Position numbers and translations under genes: made by a program. A stretch of 64,000 nt of DNA from Streptomyces monashensis (GTDB taxonomy: Bacteria > Actinomycetota > Actinomycetes > Streptomycetales > Streptomycetaceae). The first letter of the stretch is position 1, and every line of letters starts with the position of its first letter. The notes under the pieces were generated by a model that did no database searches, was not told where the DNA came from, and saw nothing but the letters and a program-made list of their open reading frames with translations. Location of the stretch: assembly GCF_001866665.1 (NCBI RefSeq), contig NZ_MLYO01000062.1, positions 62,001-126,000 of the forward strand, in the 5' to 3' direction. Below are positions 35,102 through 44,847 of this stretch, piece by piece.

Positions 35102-38100
35102 GTGGAACCGTTGGAGATTCCGGCTTCTACAATATTCCTGCGGCTTCTTGGCCCGTTTGAGTTGGAGTTCGGGGAGCAGTCTGTCAATCCGGGCGGCCCT
35201 CGTCAGCGTGCGGTGTTGGCCATGCTGGCGATCAACGCGGGCAGGTTGACTCCTCTTTGCCACTTGGTGGACGCCGTGTGGGGTGAGGATCCCCCTGCTA
35301 CCGCCCGAGGCCAGATCCAGTTCTGTGTGTCGTCGCTGCGCAAGGTTTTCCACAGGCTGGGCCACGCTGGAGCGATTCGCACCGATCCGGTCGGTTACGC
35401 GCTGGAGGTGGCCTCTGACGGCATCGACCGCGATGTGTTCTTGCGGAAGGTCAGCCAGGCGCGGGACGGCGTGGCCGCTGGAGAAAGCGAGCGCGCGGCG
35501 GATCTGCTGCGCGAGGCGCTCGCACTGTGGCGCGGGCCGGCCCTCCTCGGCCTCCCGAGCCCCATCCTGCAGCGGGCTGCGACGGAGCTGGACGAGCATC
35601 GGATCCGGGTCGTGCAGGAACGCATCCGTCTCGACCTCGATCTGGGCCAGCACGACCGAGTCACCGCCGAGTTGCGTGGTCTCGTCGAGGAGCATCCTCT
35701 CGCCGAGCCGTTCCACGTGCTGCTCATGCTCGCCCTGTACCGAAGCGGGCGCCAGGCGGACGCGCTTGAGGTTGCCAGGCGGGCTCGGTCGGTGCTGCTC
35801 GAGGAGCTCGGCGTGGATCCGGGATGCGAACTGCAGACACTCGAGCGGGCGATCCTCAACCACGACGCAAGCCTGGACTTCGTGGCCTCCCATACCGCGG
35901 CCCCATTGGTGTCCTCCGTTGCGAGGGCGGTTCCTCCGGCATCGGCGTCGGCGTTCGGAGGGGCACAGAGCGTGGGCCCAGCGGCAGCGTCGGTGCCCGA
36001 GCCTTGCCTGTCGCAAGACGAGCAGGCGCGGGATGAGGGAGCTGCACCGCGGCACCTGCCGGCCAGTTTGGGTGACTTCTCGGGGCGTGAAAGTCAGGTG
36101 GAGGCAATCAAGTCCATTGTGGTGAGCGCCCGGCAGTCGCCACATTCGAGGTACACGGTGCCGATCGTTGCGGTGTCCGGTCCGGGTGGCGTCGGCAAGA
36201 CAGCGCTGGCGGTGCGCGTGGCGCACGAGCTCGCGGAGTTGTTCCCCGACGGACACCTGTATGCCGATATGCAGGCGACACAGGACCAGCAGCCGGTGGC
36301 GAACGTCGCCAGCCGGTTTCTGTTCGCGCTCGGCGTGCGAGGCGAGGCGCTGCCGGACGAGCCGCAGGAGCGTCTGGCACTGCTACGCAGCCAGCTGGCA
36401 GAGCGGCAAGTGCTCATCGTGCTGGACGACGTGGCGCTGGAACGGCACGTCAAGGCTTTGTTGCCCGGGGGAGCCGGGTGTGCTGTGATCATCACCAGCC
36501 GGGTCCGGCTGAGCGGGCTGGACGGTGCGCACCAGATTGACCTGGATGTCTTCGACGATGAGCAGTCCCGCGAAATGATTCGACGGATCGTCGGCCGTGA
36601 CAGGGTGGCCGAGGACCCAGCAGCGACGTCGGAGCTGCTCCAGTTGTGCGGTGGGTTGCCACTGGCTTTGCGCATCGCCGGCGCACGCCTGGCCGCCAGG
36701 CCGCACTGGCCGGTGAGCAAGTTTGTCCGCAGGCTGTCCAACGAGGCACGGTGCCTCGATGAGTTCTCGCACAATGGTGTCGAGTTGCGCAGCAGCATCT
36801 CGATGACGTACGACGGCTTGGACTCCGCGGCACGGCTGTTGTTCCGGCGCTGCGCGCTGATCCGTAGCGCGGACTTCCCGGCATGGATTGCGGCGGCTCT
36901 GCTGGACACCGATATCGTCGAGGCCGAGGATCTGCTGGAGCAACTAGTCGACGCGCGCTTGATCGATACGGTTCATTGTGCTGACCAGCCGGTGTCACGG
37001 TATCGGCTACACAGCCTGCTGCGTGTCTATGCCTGGGAACAGCTCGTCAAGAACGAGTCCGCCGCCGAGTACGGCGAAGCGCTGGAACGGGTGGTCGGTG
37101 GCTGGCTGCTGCTGGCCGAACGAGTGCATCGGGTGCAACACGGCGGGGACTTCCTGGTCCTGCGCGGAACAGGCCGGCGCTGGTTGCCGCCAGGCACGAC
37201 GTCACAGGACATCGGATCGTTCGGCACTGGGCTGTTCGACGAAGAGCCGAGCAAACTGGATGTCGAATCGCACTGGTTGGTCGACGCGGTGCGTCAGACG
37301 GCTAGGTCGGGATTGGACGAGCTGTGCTGGGACCTGGCTCTGACCGCGGTCACGTTGTTCGAGCTGGGCGGGCATGTCGACGACTGGCGTGAGACGGCGC
37401 AGCTCGCGCTCGCAGCCACTGAGCGCAGCGGTAACCGGCGCGGCGAGGCAGCGATGCGGTACTCCATGGGAACGCTTCGTATGTTCCAGAAACGCCTCGC
37501 CGAGGCCGACGAGTGGTACGGCACAGCTTTGGGACTGTTCCGCGAAATCGGTGATGATCACGGTGTCGCGCTGGTGTTGCGCTATGCCGCACACATCGCC
37601 TGGATGCAGGACCGGCATGCCGAGATGCTGGCAAAGTATCATGAGGCACTTTCGCTGATGTGCTCGGTCGGTGACCGTATCGGCGAGGCCCACATCCTGT
37701 GCGCCCTTGCGCGGGCGGCACTCGCCGAGGAGGATTTCGCCAGTGCTGAGCCCATGCTTCGCACGGCACTGGAGATTGCACAGCAATTCGATTCCCCGCA
37801 GATCGAGGCGCAGGCGCGGTTTTCTCTGTCGGATCTCCACTGCGTATTCGGCGATGTCGACAGCACACGGCACGAGCTCAACCGGGTATTGCGGATCGTC
37901 CGCGGGTACGGTGACCAAATCGGCGAGGCATACAGCTTGCAAGGTCTCGCGCGCCTGAAACGAACACTGGGTGAGCACGACGCCGCTCGGCAGATTCTGC
38001 TCAATGCGCTGGAGATCGCACAACACAACGCAGACCCTTGGATCGAAGCCATCGTGTTGTTCGATCTCGGCATTCTTGAGGCCGAGAACGGCAAGGCGGA

Positions 38101-38248
38101 TGTCGCCGTGCAGCGCCTTGCGGGAGCGCAGGTGCTGTTTCGCCAGATCGGGTCCGCATCATGGAGCAGCCGAGCGAACGCGGCCATCGTCTCGATTATC
38201 GACGTGGGTCCGGTCAGCAGCGCTGCGCGTTACGCCGTTATCCGATGA
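35102..38248 (+). CDS. SARP-family activator with NB-ARC ATPase and TPR repeats (AfsR-like)
   Basis: This 1048-residue regulator has an OmpR-type DNA-binding domain (about 12-105, with PRQRAVLAMLAINAGRLTP), a bacterial transcriptional activation domain (to about 260, ending VDPGCELQTLERAIL), an NB-ARC/STAND ATPase with P-loop GPGGVGKTA near residue 360 and VLIVLDDV as Walker B, and C-terminal TPR-like repeats (about 770-1030). The start is GTG at 35102; an upstream site is weak. Proteins of this size are usually pathway activators that bind 11-bp-spaced direct repeats overlapping promoters. Such repeats lie before the AHBA operon at 44096-44128, making that operon the likely target. Confidence 0.9.
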   Translation: MEPLEIPASTIFLRLLGPFELEFGEQSVNPGGPRQRAVLAMLAINAGRLTPLCHLVDAVWGEDPPATARGQIQFCVSSLRKVFHRLGHAGAIRTDPVGYALEVASDGIDRDVFLRKVSQARDGVAAGESERAADLLREALALWRGPALLGLPSPILQRAATELDEHRIRVVQERIRLDLDLGQHDRVTAELRGLVEEHPLAEPFHVLLMLALYRSGRQADALEVARRARSVLLEELGVDPGCELQTLERAILNHDASLDFVASHTAAPLVSSVARAVPPASASAFGGAQSVGPAAASVPEPCLSQDEQARDEGAAPRHLPASLGDFSGRESQVEAIKSIVVSARQSPHSRYTVPIVAVSGPGGVGKTALAVRVAHELAELFPDGHLYADMQATQDQQPVANVASRFLFALGVRGEALPDEPQERLALLRSQLAERQVLIVLDDVALERHVKALLPGGAGCAVIITSRVRLSGLDGAHQIDLDVFDDEQSREMIRRIVGRDRVAEDPAATSELLQLCGGLPLALRIAGARLAARPHWPVSKFVRRLSNEARCLDEFSHNGVELRSSISMTYDGLDSAARLLFRRCALIRSADFPAWIAAALLDTDIVEAEDLLEQLVDARLIDTVHCADQPVSRYRLHSLLRVYAWEQLVKNESAAEYGEALERVVGGWLLLAERVHRVQHGGDFLVLRGTGRRWLPPGTTSQDIGSFGTGLFDEEPSKLDVESHWLVDAVRQTARSGLDELCWDLALTAVTLFELGGHVDDWRETAQLALAATERSGNRRGEAAMRYSMGTLRMFQKRLAEADEWYGTALGLFREIGDDHGVALVLRYAAHIAWMQDRHAEMLAKYHEALSLMCSVGDRIGEAHILCALARAALAEEDFASAEPMLRTALEIAQQFDSPQIEAQARFSLSDLHCVFGDVDSTRHELNRVLRIVRGYGDQIGEAYSLQGLARLKRTLGEHDAARQILLNALEIAQHNADPWIEAIVLFDLGILEAENGKADVAVQRLAGAQVLFRQIGSASWSSRANAAIVSIIDVGPVSSAARYAVIR

Positions 38249-38535
38249 CACTCGGCTTCGATCGCTCGGGGCCGGGCTGAGCAACGATACGCCGAGCAAC
38301 GTATCGGTGCGCGAGTCGGCAAGGCTCGAGCCGGGAGAGGGCGTGGTCTTCCGCAATGAGGCTCCCTCCTCCAGTGACTTCAGCGCCTGCGGCCTCGTCG
38401 GCATGCTCACGCCGTAGCGCGTTGCCACGTCCGTCCCGGTCGGCAGGATCAGCGACTGCGAGACCTGATATCACAGCGCAGCCCGCTGGTTGAAGGTGAG
38501 CGGGTCGGGGCGAAGGCGGCATCACAGAGTGCGGG
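38249..38535. other. Intergenic stretch between regulator and dioxygenase genes
   Basis: No confident gene is seen in these 287 nt. The regulator and dioxygenase genes converge here. A minus-strand frame covering 38159-38428 is open but overlaps the regulator antisense and has no recognisable domain. Confidence 0.5.
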
Positions 38536-39855
38536 TCAGCCGGTGAAGCGCCGTTCCAGCCCGTGCCACACCTGGTCGTAGGCGGGCTGGCGGTGAGCCG
38601 CGGCCATCGCGTACGCGGTCGGCACGACCGGGCAGCGCGTCTCGAACATGAAGTCCAGCGCGTTGTCGACCTTTTGCGGCCCCAGCTCCACCGCGCTCGC
38701 GTTCTCGTACGTGTCGCGGTCGGGGCCGTGCGCCGACATCATGTTGTGCAGCGAGGCGCCGCCGGGGACGAACCCCTCGCCCTTCGCGTCGTGGGCGCCA
38801 CCCTGGATCATGCCCGAGAACTCGCTCATGACGTTGCGGTGGAAGTACGGCGGCCGGAAGGTGTCCTCGCCGACGAGCCAGCGCGGCGCGAAGACCACGA
38901 AGTCGACGTTGGCCAGTCCCGGTGTGTCCGACGGGGACGTCAGCACCGTGAAGATCGACGGGTCGGGGTGGTCGTAGGAGACCGAGCCGATGACGTTGAA
39001 CCGGCGTAGGTCGTAGACGTACGGCGCGTGGGTGCCGTGCCAGGCGACGACGTCCAGCGGTGAGTGGTCGTAGGTCGCGGCCCACAGGTTGCCGGCGAAC
39101 TTGTCGACGACCTCGGTGGGCGTCCCGTCGCGGTCCTCGAACGCGGCCCGCGGCGCGAGGAAGTCGCGCGGGTTGGCCAGGCCGTTGGCGCCGATCGGGC
39201 CGAGTTCGGGCAGGCGGAAGGCCTGCCCGTAGTTTTCCAGGACGTAGCCGCGTGCGGAGCGGCCTGGGAGTTCAGCGCGGAAGCGCACCCCGCGCGGGAT
39301 CAGTGCGATGTGGCCGGGCTCGACGGCGAGTACGCCGAGTTCGGTGCGCAGCAGCAGGCCGCCGCGCTCGGGAACGATGAGCATTTCCCCGTCGGAGTCG
39401 CCGAAGACCCGGTCGGTCATCGAGCGGTTCGCCACGTACCAGTGGATGCCGATGCCGACCCGCTGGAGCACGTCGCCGTTGCCGCCGACCGTCACCAGGC
39501 CGTCGACGAAGTCGGTGGGCCCCTCCGGGACCGGCAGTGGGTTCCAGCGCAGCCGGTTGGGTGCGGCCTCGGCCTCGGTGAAGGGCGCCGAGCGCAGATT
39601 GCCGTTGCCCATGCGGCGGAACGGCGGATGCACGGCGGACGGACGGATCCGGTAGAGCCAGCTGCGGCGCTGATGGTGGCGTGGTTCGGTGAACGCCGCG
39701 CCGGACAACTGCTCCGCGTACAGCCCGAGTGGCGCGCGCTGCGGGCTGTTGCGGCCGACAGGCAGCGCGCCAGGGACCGACTCGGTGGCATGCTCGTTGC
39801 CGAAACCGCTCAGGTACCCCGGCGCTCTCGGCGTCGTCTCCTGGCTGCCGGCCAT
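38536..39855 (-). CDS. hmgA: Homogentisate 1,2-dioxygenase
   Basis: This 439-residue cupin-type iron dioxygenase opens the ring of homogentisate (a hydroquinone acid) to maleylacetoacetate. The iron-binding HxxxxxE pair is present in YFHRNVMSEFSGMIQG, with the further histidines in GASLHNMMSAHGPD and the active-site WHGTHAPYVYDL. Length is exactly that of the family when starting at ATG 39855, which has GGGAGC upstream; an ATG at 39954 adds 33 unrelated residues. It lies 202 nt after the NRPS stop, so it is probably the last gene of the SDR-NRPS operon. It may serve tyrosine catabolism or act on a hydroquinone made from 3,4-AHBA. Confidence 0.93.
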   Translation of the reverse strand: MAGSQETTPRAPGYLSGFGNEHATESVPGALPVGRNSPQRAPLGLYAEQLSGAAFTEPRHHQRRSWLYRIRPSAVHPPFRRMGNGNLRSAPFTEAEAAPNRLRWNPLPVPEGPTDFVDGLVTVGGNGDVLQRVGIGIHWYVANRSMTDRVFGDSDGEMLIVPERGGLLLRTELGVLAVEPGHIALIPRGVRFRAELPGRSARGYVLENYGQAFRLPELGPIGANGLANPRDFLAPRAAFEDRDGTPTEVVDKFAGNLWAATYDHSPLDVVAWHGTHAPYVYDLRRFNVIGSVSYDHPDPSIFTVLTSPSDTPGLANVDFVVFAPRWLVGEDTFRPPYFHRNVMSEFSGMIQGGAHDAKGEGFVPGGASLHNMMSAHGPDRDTYENASAVELGPQKVDNALDFMFETRCPVVPTAYAMAAAHRQPAYDQVWHGLERRFTG

Positions 39856-40057
39856 GGCCTGCTCCCGTGAGTCGCCCGGCCCGGACACGATTCCTGTCGG
39901 GGACGGGGACCGTAGAGGTGGTGAATGCCGCTGATTTTCCTCGAAGTTCAGCATGTCGGATTCCTTACCAAGAGATGTCCGCCCTGCTCGCCTGTCCGTG
40001 GTGCAGGACGGCTCACCGACGCGAGCACGGAGCAGCTGCCCGGGTGGGGGACGGCGG

Positions 40058-43030
40058 TCAGCCTGCCGCGTGGGCGGTGGCCTGCTCCGCCCAGCGGGCG
40101 ATCTCCGCGGCGGTGGGATGACTGTACAGCTGACGGACCGTCACCTCGGCCAGGCCGACCCGCCGAAGCGCTCCGACCACCTGCACGGCGAGCATCGAAT
40201 TGCCGCCCAGATCGAAGAAGTCGTCGTCCGGGCCGACCTGCTCTCCGAGCACATGCCGGAACGCGGTGAGCGCGACAGCTGTCCCTGTCTCGTCCGGTGT
40301 CGTGTGCGCGCTGTGGGGGGCGGTCGCAGTCTGCGCGGCCACCAGTGCGCGGAGTCCGGCGGCGTCCACCTTGCCGTTGAGGGTCAGAGGGAGCGCCGGC
40401 ACCGCGGCGAAGAAGGCGGGGATCATGTGAGCGGGCAGGATTCGGGACGCTCGCGCGCGGACTGCGTCCACGGAGCCGCCCTTGCTGAGCACCAGGTAGG
40501 CAGCCAGCCGCACCGCGGCCGCGTCGAGGGGGCCGTCCGTCTCTCGGACCACAGCGGCGTCCTCCACGGCGACGTCCTGGGTCAGCACCGACCGGATCTC
40601 GCCGAGTTCGATTCGGTAGCCGCGGACCTTCACCTGGTCGTCCAACCGGCCCAGGTGGTCGATCTGGCCGTCGGGGTGCATCCGTCCCAGGTCGCCGCTG
40701 CGGTAGGTCCGCAGGCCGGTCGCCGGGTCCGTGACGAAGCGCTCCGCTGTGAGGTCGTCGCGGTTGAGATAGCCGTCGGCCACCCCCGCGCCGCTGACAT
40801 AGATCTCGCCGACGGCGCCGAAGGGCTGCACCCGGCCCGCCTCGTCGCGGACGGAGAGCGACCAGCCGGGGAGCGCTCGCCCCACGGAACGAGAGCCCGC
40901 GGCGATGCCGGCACGGGTCAGCGGCTGCTGTGTGGCGTGGACGGTCGTCTCGGTGATGCCGAACATGTTGATCAGCCGGCAACCGCTGTGGCGGCGCAGC
41001 CAGTCGTCGAGGCCTCGAAGGTCGACCGGCTCCCCGCCGAAGACCACGAGGCGCAGCGCGAGCTGCGACCTGCGCCGGGTGTCGACCTCGCGGAGGGCGG
41101 AGAACGCCGACGGTGTCTGGCTGAGCAGCGTCACCTGTCGCTCGAGGAGCAGATCGTAGAAATCCTCTGGCGTACGGGTGGTGAAGTGGGGAACGACGAT
41201 GAGATGGCCGCCGGTGAGGAGACAGCCCCAGATCTCCCAGACCGAGAAGTCGAAGGCTGTCGAGTGGAAGAGGGTCCAGACGTCGTCGGGGCCCAGTCCG
41301 AGTGCCGGTGTGGTCGCCGCCAGCAGGGCTGCGACGTTGCGATGCGGTACCACAACTCCCTTCGGGCGGCCGGTGGATCCCGAGGTGTAGATCACGTACG
41401 CCGGATCGTCCGGGCCCGCCGGCCTGGCGTCCGGGGACCCGGCGTCGTGGCGCGGCGTGGTGGCGAGGCCGTCCGGGTGGATCCGTCGGGCACCTTGGTC
41501 CGGGAACTGAGAGGAGTCGGTGACCACGAGCCGGATCCCCGCGTCGCGGACCGTGTAGGCGAGCCGGTCCGCCGGGTATTCAGGGTCCATGGGGACGTAG
41601 GCGGCCCCCGCCTTGAGGACCCCGAGCAGCACCACGACCAGGTCGGGACCGCGTTCGAGGCAGACACCGACCAGGTCGCCGGTGCGTACCCCGAAGGCCC
41701 GCAGGCCGGCGGCCGCGGCGTCGCTCCGGGCGTCGAGTTCTCTGTAGGTCAGCGTGTGGTCGCCCGACGAAAGGGCGGGGGCATCGGGCCGAGCCCGGGC
41801 GATCCGCCTGAAGTGGTCGTGAATCGGAGCCGCATCATGGGCTGGCGCGGCCTCGGTACGACCTGCGGCCAGGACGGCACGGGTCTCGGCGGCGTCGAGC
41901 AGTTCCAGGTCCCCCGCCTCGCACGTACCGGCGGACAGCGACTCGACGGCCCGGGCGAGGTGCTGGGCGAACCCCTCGGCGATCTGCGGTCCGACCGCTC
42001 CGGCGTCGCAGCGCAGCAGGCCACGCAGTGTGTCCGCGCCGTCCACCGTCCACTCGACCGTCAGCGGGAACGCAGGTGCCAGGCACGGCACGTAGGCGTC
42101 GTCCGGCCTGTGGCGCGTCACGATCAGGCCGATGTGGGTGTTCGCATGCGGCGCGGGCCGGTCTTGGCATTCCTCGAGGGCCCTGCGGCAGTCCGCGACG
42201 AGGTCGGCCGTCCGGGTGTCCCGGGTGATCGGCGGATTCAGCCACGTCACGGTGTCGTGGCCCGTCTCGTCCTCCACGAGCACGGTCAGTTCGGGATGGC
42301 CGCCGCCCTCATAGCGGGACAGGACGAGGGCGGTGGCTGCGGCCAGCAGCGGCACGAAGGGTTCGGCCGGCGTGCGCACCGTGAGGGGCACGCTGATTTC
42401 CGTCCCTGAACAGCGCGGATCGCCCAGGCCCCAGTCGGGCCGGACGGGCGCGGCGGACCCGGGCGCCGGGACCGGCGCGGCTGGTCCGGGACTGTCGGAG
42501 AGCGGCACCGGCGGGCCGGAACGGCCGCCGGGACCCATGCCGGCGGCCCCTGCGGCATACGCGGAGCTGTTGGCCGGGCCCGACAAGAGGGAGGCGATCG
42601 CGTCCAGGTCACAGGGGGCGAGCACCCGGCGGTGTGCGACCAGGACCAGGTCGCACACGCCGTCGGCGTACTCGGCGAACGTCACCCGCAGCGGGTGGTC
42701 GGGCCGCAGGAGGGGCCTGCGGACCTCGCGTTCCTTGTATCTGTCTGCCTGCGCCGTGCCCGAGGCCACCGGAAGGCTTTCGTCCCACAGACGGGCGGCT
42801 GCCGGGGGAAGGCCGAGTCTCCCGGCGGCTTCCACAAGCGCGGCCTGTGCAGATGCCGCGCGCATGCCGTCGGGCAGTCGCCGTAGCAACGCGTGGCAAG
42901 CACGGGCGGGGTCCAGCTGGAACTCCGGGAAGGACAGCAGTTCGCGGATGCCGCGGCGCCGGGTCGCGCCGTTGGCGTCGGACACGTCTGTCACGAGTGG
43001 ACTCCTGTCGTGTCGAAGGGCGGCGGTCAT
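40058..43030 (-). CDS. Single-module NRPS: degenerate condensation region, adenylation domain (Thr-like code), carrier domain
   Basis: This 990-residue protein has three parts. Residues 30-400 resemble a condensation domain but lack HHxxxDG (the position reads AHRRVLAPCD). An adenylation domain follows (about 410-880) with YTSGSTGRPKGVV, FGITETTVHAT, YRSGDLGRMHPDG and NGKV with the A10 lysine. The carrier domain has S945 in FFDLGGNSMLAV. By hand alignment to GrsA the pocket reads D-F-W-S-V-G-M-V-H-K, one conservative step from threonine codes. No thioesterase or reductase is present, so the carrier-bound amino acid must be modified or released in trans. Its start overlaps the SDR stop (ATGA). 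Confidence 0.88.
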   Translation of the reverse strand: MTAALRHDRSPLVTDVSDANGATRRRGIRELLSFPEFQLDPARACHALLRRLPDGMRAASAQAALVEAAGRLGLPPAAARLWDESLPVASGTAQADRYKEREVRRPLLRPDHPLRVTFAEYADGVCDLVLVAHRRVLAPCDLDAIASLLSGPANSSAYAAGAAGMGPGGRSGPPVPLSDSPGPAAPVPAPGSAAPVRPDWGLGDPRCSGTEISVPLTVRTPAEPFVPLLAAATALVLSRYEGGGHPELTVLVEDETGHDTVTWLNPPITRDTRTADLVADCRRALEECQDRPAPHANTHIGLIVTRHRPDDAYVPCLAPAFPLTVEWTVDGADTLRGLLRCDAGAVGPQIAEGFAQHLARAVESLSAGTCEAGDLELLDAAETRAVLAAGRTEAAPAHDAAPIHDHFRRIARARPDAPALSSGDHTLTYRELDARSDAAAAGLRAFGVRTGDLVGVCLERGPDLVVVLLGVLKAGAAYVPMDPEYPADRLAYTVRDAGIRLVVTDSSQFPDQGARRIHPDGLATTPRHDAGSPDARPAGPDDPAYVIYTSGSTGRPKGVVVPHRNVAALLAATTPALGLGPDDVWTLFHSTAFDFSVWEIWGCLLTGGHLIVVPHFTTRTPEDFYDLLLERQVTLLSQTPSAFSALREVDTRRRSQLALRLVVFGGEPVDLRGLDDWLRRHSGCRLINMFGITETTVHATQQPLTRAGIAAGSRSVGRALPGWSLSVRDEAGRVQPFGAVGEIYVSGAGVADGYLNRDDLTAERFVTDPATGLRTYRSGDLGRMHPDGQIDHLGRLDDQVKVRGYRIELGEIRSVLTQDVAVEDAAVVRETDGPLDAAAVRLAAYLVLSKGGSVDAVRARASRILPAHMIPAFFAAVPALPLTLNGKVDAAGLRALVAAQTATAPHSAHTTPDETGTAVALTAFRHVLGEQVGPDDDFFDLGGNSMLAVQVVGALRRVGLAEVTVRQLYSHPTAAEIARWAEQATAHAAG

Positions 43031-43854
43031 TTCGCGGTGAAGCCGGCGTCCACGGCGATCACGGTCCCGGTCACTTTCCGGGACTCGTCACCGGCGAGCC
43101 AGACGGCGGCGTCCGCGATGTCGGCTGGGTTGACCAGGGTCTTCAGGGCGACGGACTCCAGGTCAACGGCGTCCTGCTCGTCGAGGCTGATGCCGAGGGA
43201 GTTGGCCACCACCCCGCCCAATCCGCCGTCCATCCGCGGATCGTCCCGGACCGGGCCGGGGCACAGGGCATTGACTCGCACCGAGAAGGGACCGTAGTCG
43301 AGGGCGGCGGACTTGGTGAGGCCGATCAGGCCGTGTTTGGAGGCGACGTAGCCGGCGAAGTGCCGGTAGCCGACCAGGCCGGCGGTGGAGGCGACGTTGA
43401 CGATGCTGCCGCCCTGGAGGGCGAGCATCAGGGGAACGACCGCTTGGAGCATCCGCCACGAGCCGGACAGGTTGACGTCGAGCAAGATCTGCCATTCCTC
43501 CTCCGTCATCTCGTGCGCTGCCTTGCCGGCCGAGGCGCCGATGCCCGCGTTGTTGATCAGTACGTCGATGCGGCCGAAACGGTCGGCCGCCTGGTCCACC
43601 GCGGCGCGAACGGCGGCGCTGGAGCGGACGTCGGCGAAAAGGGTCAGCGCGGCGACACCGTGCTTGCGGCAGAGTTCGGCGGTGTCGTCCAACTGGTCAC
43701 CGGTGCCCAGTTCGTAGCCGACGGTGGGCAGCGTGCCGGGGGCGTCCAGCAGCACCATGTCGGCCCCCTCCTCCGCGGCCCGCACTGCGCAGGCCCTGCC
43801 GATCCCCCGGGCGGCGCCGGTCACCAGGACCACCTTGTTCTGCAGTCGTTCCAT
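43027..43854 (-). CDS. Short-chain dehydrogenase/reductase
   Basis: This 275-residue SDR has the NAD(P)-binding TGAARGIGRACAVRAAEEG, NNAGI, the active-site serine in VNVASTAGLVGY and YVASKHG with the Tyr-Lys pair. The insert after the first strand (LLDAPGTLPTVGYELGTGDQ) resembles SDRs with tightly bound or mycofactocin-linked NAD. ATG at 43854 gives the normal family start. It is the first gene of the minus-strand operon and overlaps the NRPS start by 4 nt. It may oxidise the beta-hydroxyl of the carrier-bound Thr-like residue; that is inference. Confidence 0.9.
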   Translation of the reverse strand: MERLQNKVVLVTGAARGIGRACAVRAAEEGADMVLLDAPGTLPTVGYELGTGDQLDDTAELCRKHGVAALTLFADVRSSAAVRAAVDQAADRFGRIDVLINNAGIGASAGKAAHEMTEEEWQILLDVNLSGSWRMLQAVVPLMLALQGGSIVNVASTAGLVGYRHFAGYVASKHGLIGLTKSAALDYGPFSVRVNALCPGPVRDDPRMDGGLGGVVANSLGISLDEQDAVDLESVALKTLVNPADIADAAVWLAGDESRKVTGTVIAVDAGFTAK

Positions 43855-44168
43855 GGGGTTCGCCTTCCGCGCGCTTGAGCGAGTGGGGGACAGGAATTTC
43901 GCCACGAGTACCGCCGGCGCCTCGTCGACCACACCCGTACGGCCGCCGCCCCTCCCGACTGGGCCGAAGCCCGCTCGGCTGCGTGTTCCGAGTGCTGCGG
44001 GACCTCCCGGTGGCCACTGCCGCTCGCGGGACACCACAGTCAACGACGCCGCTGCCGGACTGCTGCTGATTCGCTGTCGAACCGTCCACCGTTCCTGGCA
44101 GCGGATTGGCAGTCGATCGACAGCGGCAGACCGCCTACTGGTAGAGCGCCGAGGAAGGAAGGCTGCAC
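43855..44168. promoter_or_regulatory. Divergent promoter region of the AHBA-type cluster
   Basis: The 314-nt gap drives the SDR-NRPS-dioxygenase operon leftward and the flavin reductase-AHBA operon rightward. It contains the 11-bp repeats described separately. No gene is recognised inside. Confidence 0.6.
44096..44128 (+). promoter_or_regulatory. Three 11-bp direct repeats, candidate SARP operator
   Basis: TGGCAGCGGAT (44096), TGGCAGTCGAT (44107) and CGACAGCGGCA (44118) follow each other without gaps, giving 11-bp periodicity on one helix face. A possible -10 element (TACTGG or TAGAGC) begins 7-13 nt later. This is the arrangement bound by SARP activators. GGAAGGAAGG then precedes the flavin reductase ATG. 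Confidence 0.6.
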
Positions 44169-44795
44169 ATGCGCGTAGATTTTGATCCGACCGAAACAGA
44201 CCCGCATACCGTTCACAGGCTGCTGACCTCGACAGTCACACCCCGCCCCATCGCGTGGATCTCCACCACATCGGAAGCGGGTATCGACAATCTCGCCCCG
44301 CACTCGTTTTTCAATATCGCATCGGTTTTGCCGCCCGTGCTGCAATTCGAATCCGTGGGCAGAAAAGATACACTCACGAATATCGAAGCGAACGGCGAGT
44401 TCGTTGTAAATCTGGCACCAGAACCGCTGTTCGAGAAGATCAATGCCACTGCCACAGACTTTCCGCCCGACATGAGCGAGTTCGACGAAGTCGGCATTGA
44501 GCGCGAGCCGAGTGCAAAGGTTAAACCGCCGCGCGTCGCTGATTCGCCGGTGTCCTTCGAATGCCAGTTGCACAGCACCGTCTTCTTGGGAAGCGGAACA
44601 GTCGTCTTCGGGCGAGTCGTCCATGTGGCGGTCTCGGAGTCCGTCATGGAAGAAGGGCATCCCGACGTCAACAGGTTGCGCCCCCTCGCCCGCCTCGGAA
44701 AAGACGAGTGGTGCACTGTCGGTGAGGTATTGAGCATCCCCCGCATCGCGTACAAGGACTGGCCGACGATGAAGAACGTTCATCGTCGACCGTAG
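44169..44795 (+). CDS. Flavin reductase-domain protein
   Basis: This 208-residue split-barrel flavoprotein belongs to the FMN-binding flavin reductase-like family: TPRPIAWISTTSEAGIDNLAPHSFFN is the family signature, and NGEFVVNLAPEPLFEKINATA follows. It probably supplies reduced flavin to an oxygenase or reduces a small substrate. It is the first gene of the rightward operon. The downstream FAD monooxygenase appears to be a single-component type, so this reductase may serve another partner or a different step. Confidence 0.85.
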   Translation: MRVDFDPTETDPHTVHRLLTSTVTPRPIAWISTTSEAGIDNLAPHSFFNIASVLPPVLQFESVGRKDTLTNIEANGEFVVNLAPEPLFEKINATATDFPPDMSEFDEVGIEREPSAKVKPPRVADSPVSFECQLHSTVFLGSGTVVFGRVVHVAVSESVMEEGHPDVNRLRPLARLGKDEWCTVGEVLSIPRIAYKDWPTMKNVHRRP

Positions 44796-44847
44796 CAGTT
44801 CTGGTCGACGTTCCCGCCGCAGAATCAATACCCCTGGAGAGCTCATC

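Noticed and set aside
38159..38428. Minus-strand 89-residue frame after the SARP gene as a peptide natural-product precursor
   Set aside because: It lies antisense to the regulator end, has no modification enzyme nearby, no recognisable leader and no ribosome site; it is most likely a shadow frame.
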